A stretch of 41,488 nucleotides of DNA from an uncultured Clostridia bacterium (lineage in GTDB: Bacteria; Bacillota; Clostridia; Christensenellales; Aristaeellaceae): contig CAKTYE010000016.1 of the NCBI GenBank assembly GCA_934631985.1, positions 1 through 41,488 on the forward strand, in the 5' to 3' direction. This document shows, piece by piece, positions 40,144 through 41,488 of this stretch. The notes below the pieces were generated by a model that had not been told where the DNA came from, did no database searches, and worked only from the letters and a program-made list of their open reading frames with translations. How positions within the stretch are numbered: the stretch's first letter is position 1; the number at the start of each line of letters is the position of its first letter. The position numbers were made by a program, and so were the translations under genes.

Positions 40144-41181
40144 ATGGTAGGATTATTTCGTGCGCTGAATGACGTAAACCCGAATGCAAGAAATGTTGTG
40201 CTGACGGTGCTGGAAGGGCCGTCCTTTGGGGCTAAGTGCTTCCTCTCCAATGGCAAGCTTGTGTGGGAGACCGCAGACGGCTTCTTCAGCGCCCATGCAG
40301 ACGCTGTACGCGGCATTGCCAAGGGCGACCGCTATACGATCGACGGGCAGTGCGTATGGGCGGAGCTGCTGGGGAACGAAAAGAAGTTTGTCATCTGCGG
40401 CGGCGGACACATCTCCATGCCGCTGATTCAGATGATCCGCATGCTGGACTGCCCCGTGACCGTGCTGGAGGATCGCGAGGAATACGCCGAAAACGCCCGT
40501 CAGGCGGGTGCAACGCAGGTCATTTGCAGCGACTTTGCCGACAGCCTTGCGCAGATCGAGGGCGACGCGGACACGTTCTTTATCATTGTGACCCGTGCGC
40601 ACCAGTATGACAAGATTTGTCTGGCTTCCATCGTCGGCAAGCCCCACGCCTACATCGGCATGATCGGCAGTAAGCGCCGCGTTGCCATTCAGAAGCGGCT
40701 GCTGATCGAGGAGGGCTATGACGAGGCGGTCATCAACAGCGTATATTCGCCCATCGGCCTGGACATCGGCGCGGAGACCCCCGAGGAGATCGCCATTGCC
40801 ATCATGGCGCAGATCATTCAGGTGCGCAGTGCATCGGGCCGCAACAGCAGCTATCCCAAGGAGCTGCTGCGCGCGGTGGTGGGTCATGACGGCAGCGTGG
40901 CGAAGGAGCCTATGGTGCTGTCCACCATCGTGCTGCGCAACGGCTCTGTCCCCCGCGAGGTGGGTACGAAGATGCTGGTGCGCAGGGATTCCTTTGTGGG
41001 GACCATCGGCGGCGGCTATGCGGAAAACGAGATCCTCTGCAAGGCGCGCAGCCTGATGGAGCAGGGGCCCTTCGCGCCGCAGCTGTTCCATGTGGACCTT
41101 TCCACCAAGGAGGCCATGGAAAAGGGCATGCTGTGCGGCGGCAAAATGGATGTGCTGCTGGAGTGGGTGGATCAGGACTGA
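40144..41181 (+). CDS. xdhC: XdhC-family maturation factor with a second, degenerate XdhC_CoxI-like domain
   Basis: 345 residues from ATG 40144. Residues about 82-230 are the Rossmann half of XdhC (FVICGGGHISMPLIQM with CGGGH at 85-89, then YIGMIGSKRR near 170-180). Residues 255-345 are the XdhC_CoxI half, with GSVPREVGTKMLV at 267-279 and GTIGGGYAENE at 286-296. In classical XdhC the order is reversed. Residues 1-80 look like a worn XdhC_CoxI copy (GPSFGAKCFLSNGKLV), so the gene may have a duplicated domain. The family inserts sulfur or otherwise readies the Mo cofactor for the hydroxylase. Confidence 0.9.
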   Translation: MVGLFRALNDVNPNARNVVLTVLEGPSFGAKCFLSNGKLVWETADGFFSAHADAVRGIAKGDRYTIDGQCVWAELLGNEKKFVICGGGHISMPLIQMIRMLDCPVTVLEDREEYAENARQAGATQVICSDFADSLAQIEGDADTFFIIVTRAHQYDKICLASIVGKPHAYIGMIGSKRRVAIQKRLLIEEGYDEAVINSVYSPIGLDIGAETPEEIAIAIMAQIIQVRSASGRNSSYPKELLRAVVGHDGSVAKEPMVLSTIVLRNGSVPREVGTKMLVRRDSFVGTIGGGYAENEILCKARSLMEQGPFAPQLFHVDLSTKEAMEKGMLCGGKMDVLLEWVDQD

Positions 41182-41207
41182 CGGCGATACAGGGAGGCAA
41201 TGCAGAC

Positions 41208-41488
41208 ATGAACGACCTTGCGGGCATTATTCTTTCGGCGGGCCTGTCCTCCCGCATGGGGGACTTCAAGCCGCTGATTTCCCTGGACGGACGGACCATG
41301 ATCGGGCGCGTCATCGGCATGATGAAGAACGCGGGCGCATCCCCGGTGGTGGTGGTCACGGGCCATCGGCACGAGGAGCTGGAAGCCGCGCTGGCAGCCG
41401 AGGGTGTGGAAACGGTCTTCAACCCGAACTACGCCCACAGCCACCAGTTTGATTCCCTGCTGCTGGCGCTGGCACGGCCCTGGCCTGC
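41208..41488 (+). CDS. MobA/MocA-like molybdopterin nucleotidyltransferase, 3' end cut by window edge
   Basis: 93 codons are visible. The nucleotide-binding loop is intact: LAGIILSAGLSSRMGDFKPLI, with the lysine at residue 21. VVVVTGHRHEELEAAL follows. It probably attaches CMP (or a related nucleotide) to molybdopterin for the hydroxylase. AGGGAGG lies 10 bases before ATG 41208, 27 bp after xdhC. It is the likely catalytic counterpart of the degenerate copy at 38593. Confidence 0.9.
   Translation, partial: MNDLAGIILSAGLSSRMGDFKPLISLDGRTMIGRVIGMMKNAGASPVVVVTGHRHEELEAALAAEGVETVFNPNYAHSHQFDSLLLALARPWP

Overview
The window looks like chromosome of a GC-rich, spore-forming anaerobic member of the Clostridia, probably a gut lineage. 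Supporting signs are a SipL-type spore morphogenesis protein, the yrrK (ruvX)/DUF1292 pair, YugP-type protease, formate-tetrahydrofolate ligase, AsnA, Gram-positive style Shine-Dalgarno sites, many TTGnnn-17-TATAAT promoters and many stem-loop/T-run terminators. Genus cannot be read from the sequence alone. No rRNA, tRNA, CRISPR array, phage or transposase gene was seen.

Layout. 1-2200 (minus): an aldehyde:ferredoxin oxidoreductase (AOR) family enzyme cut by the left edge, preceded by a YdhY-type four-cluster ferredoxin and a structured leader with terminator that resembles the molybdenum/tungsten cofactor (Moco) riboswitch family. 2400-3830: an ECF transporter S component, then about 700 bp of non-coding palindromes and an interspersed repeat whose second copy lies at 6508-6700. 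3900-8060: SipL, a P-loop kinase-like protein, a RuvX-DUF1292 fusion and a second DUF1292 protein with a Cys/His-rich tail. 8100-16040: ParB/ParA, an unusually short alanyl-tRNA synthetase, an MFS transporter with a small membrane protein, YugP protease and glucose-6-phosphate isomerase. 16050-21120: an AT-rich orphan exported protein, rfbD/rfbB, a radical SAM-SPASM enzyme and a zinc-ribbon protein. 21240-28713: asnA-comF, rarA, a marR-MATE operon with two clear operator palindromes, and fhs.

28898-41488 is a molybdenum hydroxylase island. Minus strand, in order of transcription: APC permease, MFS transporter, terminator, 2Fe-2S subunit, molybdopterin subunit, an FAD subunit with a whole GltD/NfnB-like oxidoreductase inserted in it, and an IscU-like scaffold. 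Plus strand: TetR-type regulator, an NTP-transferase fused to a ModE-like helix-turn-helix, an HD-domain protein, an XdhC-family maturation factor with a duplicated domain, and a second MobA-like nucleotidyltransferase cut by the right edge. The set suggests import of a substrate (possibly purine or other N-heterocycle), its hydroxylation by a Mo enzyme with electrons passed to NAD(P) or ferredoxin, and dedicated cofactor and Fe-S cluster maturation. A cluster of TATACA half-sites overlaps the permease promoter and recurs near the two regulatory genes, so they may be co-regulated. Two separate Mo/W enzyme systems thus lie within about 40 kb.

The best candidates for something not well described are the nested FAD subunit with its own IscU-like scaffold, the degenerate nucleotidyltransferase-ModE fusion as a possible cofactor sensor, the RuvX-DUF1292 fusion with an internal ribosome binding site, and the metal-binding tail on the second DUF1292 protein.
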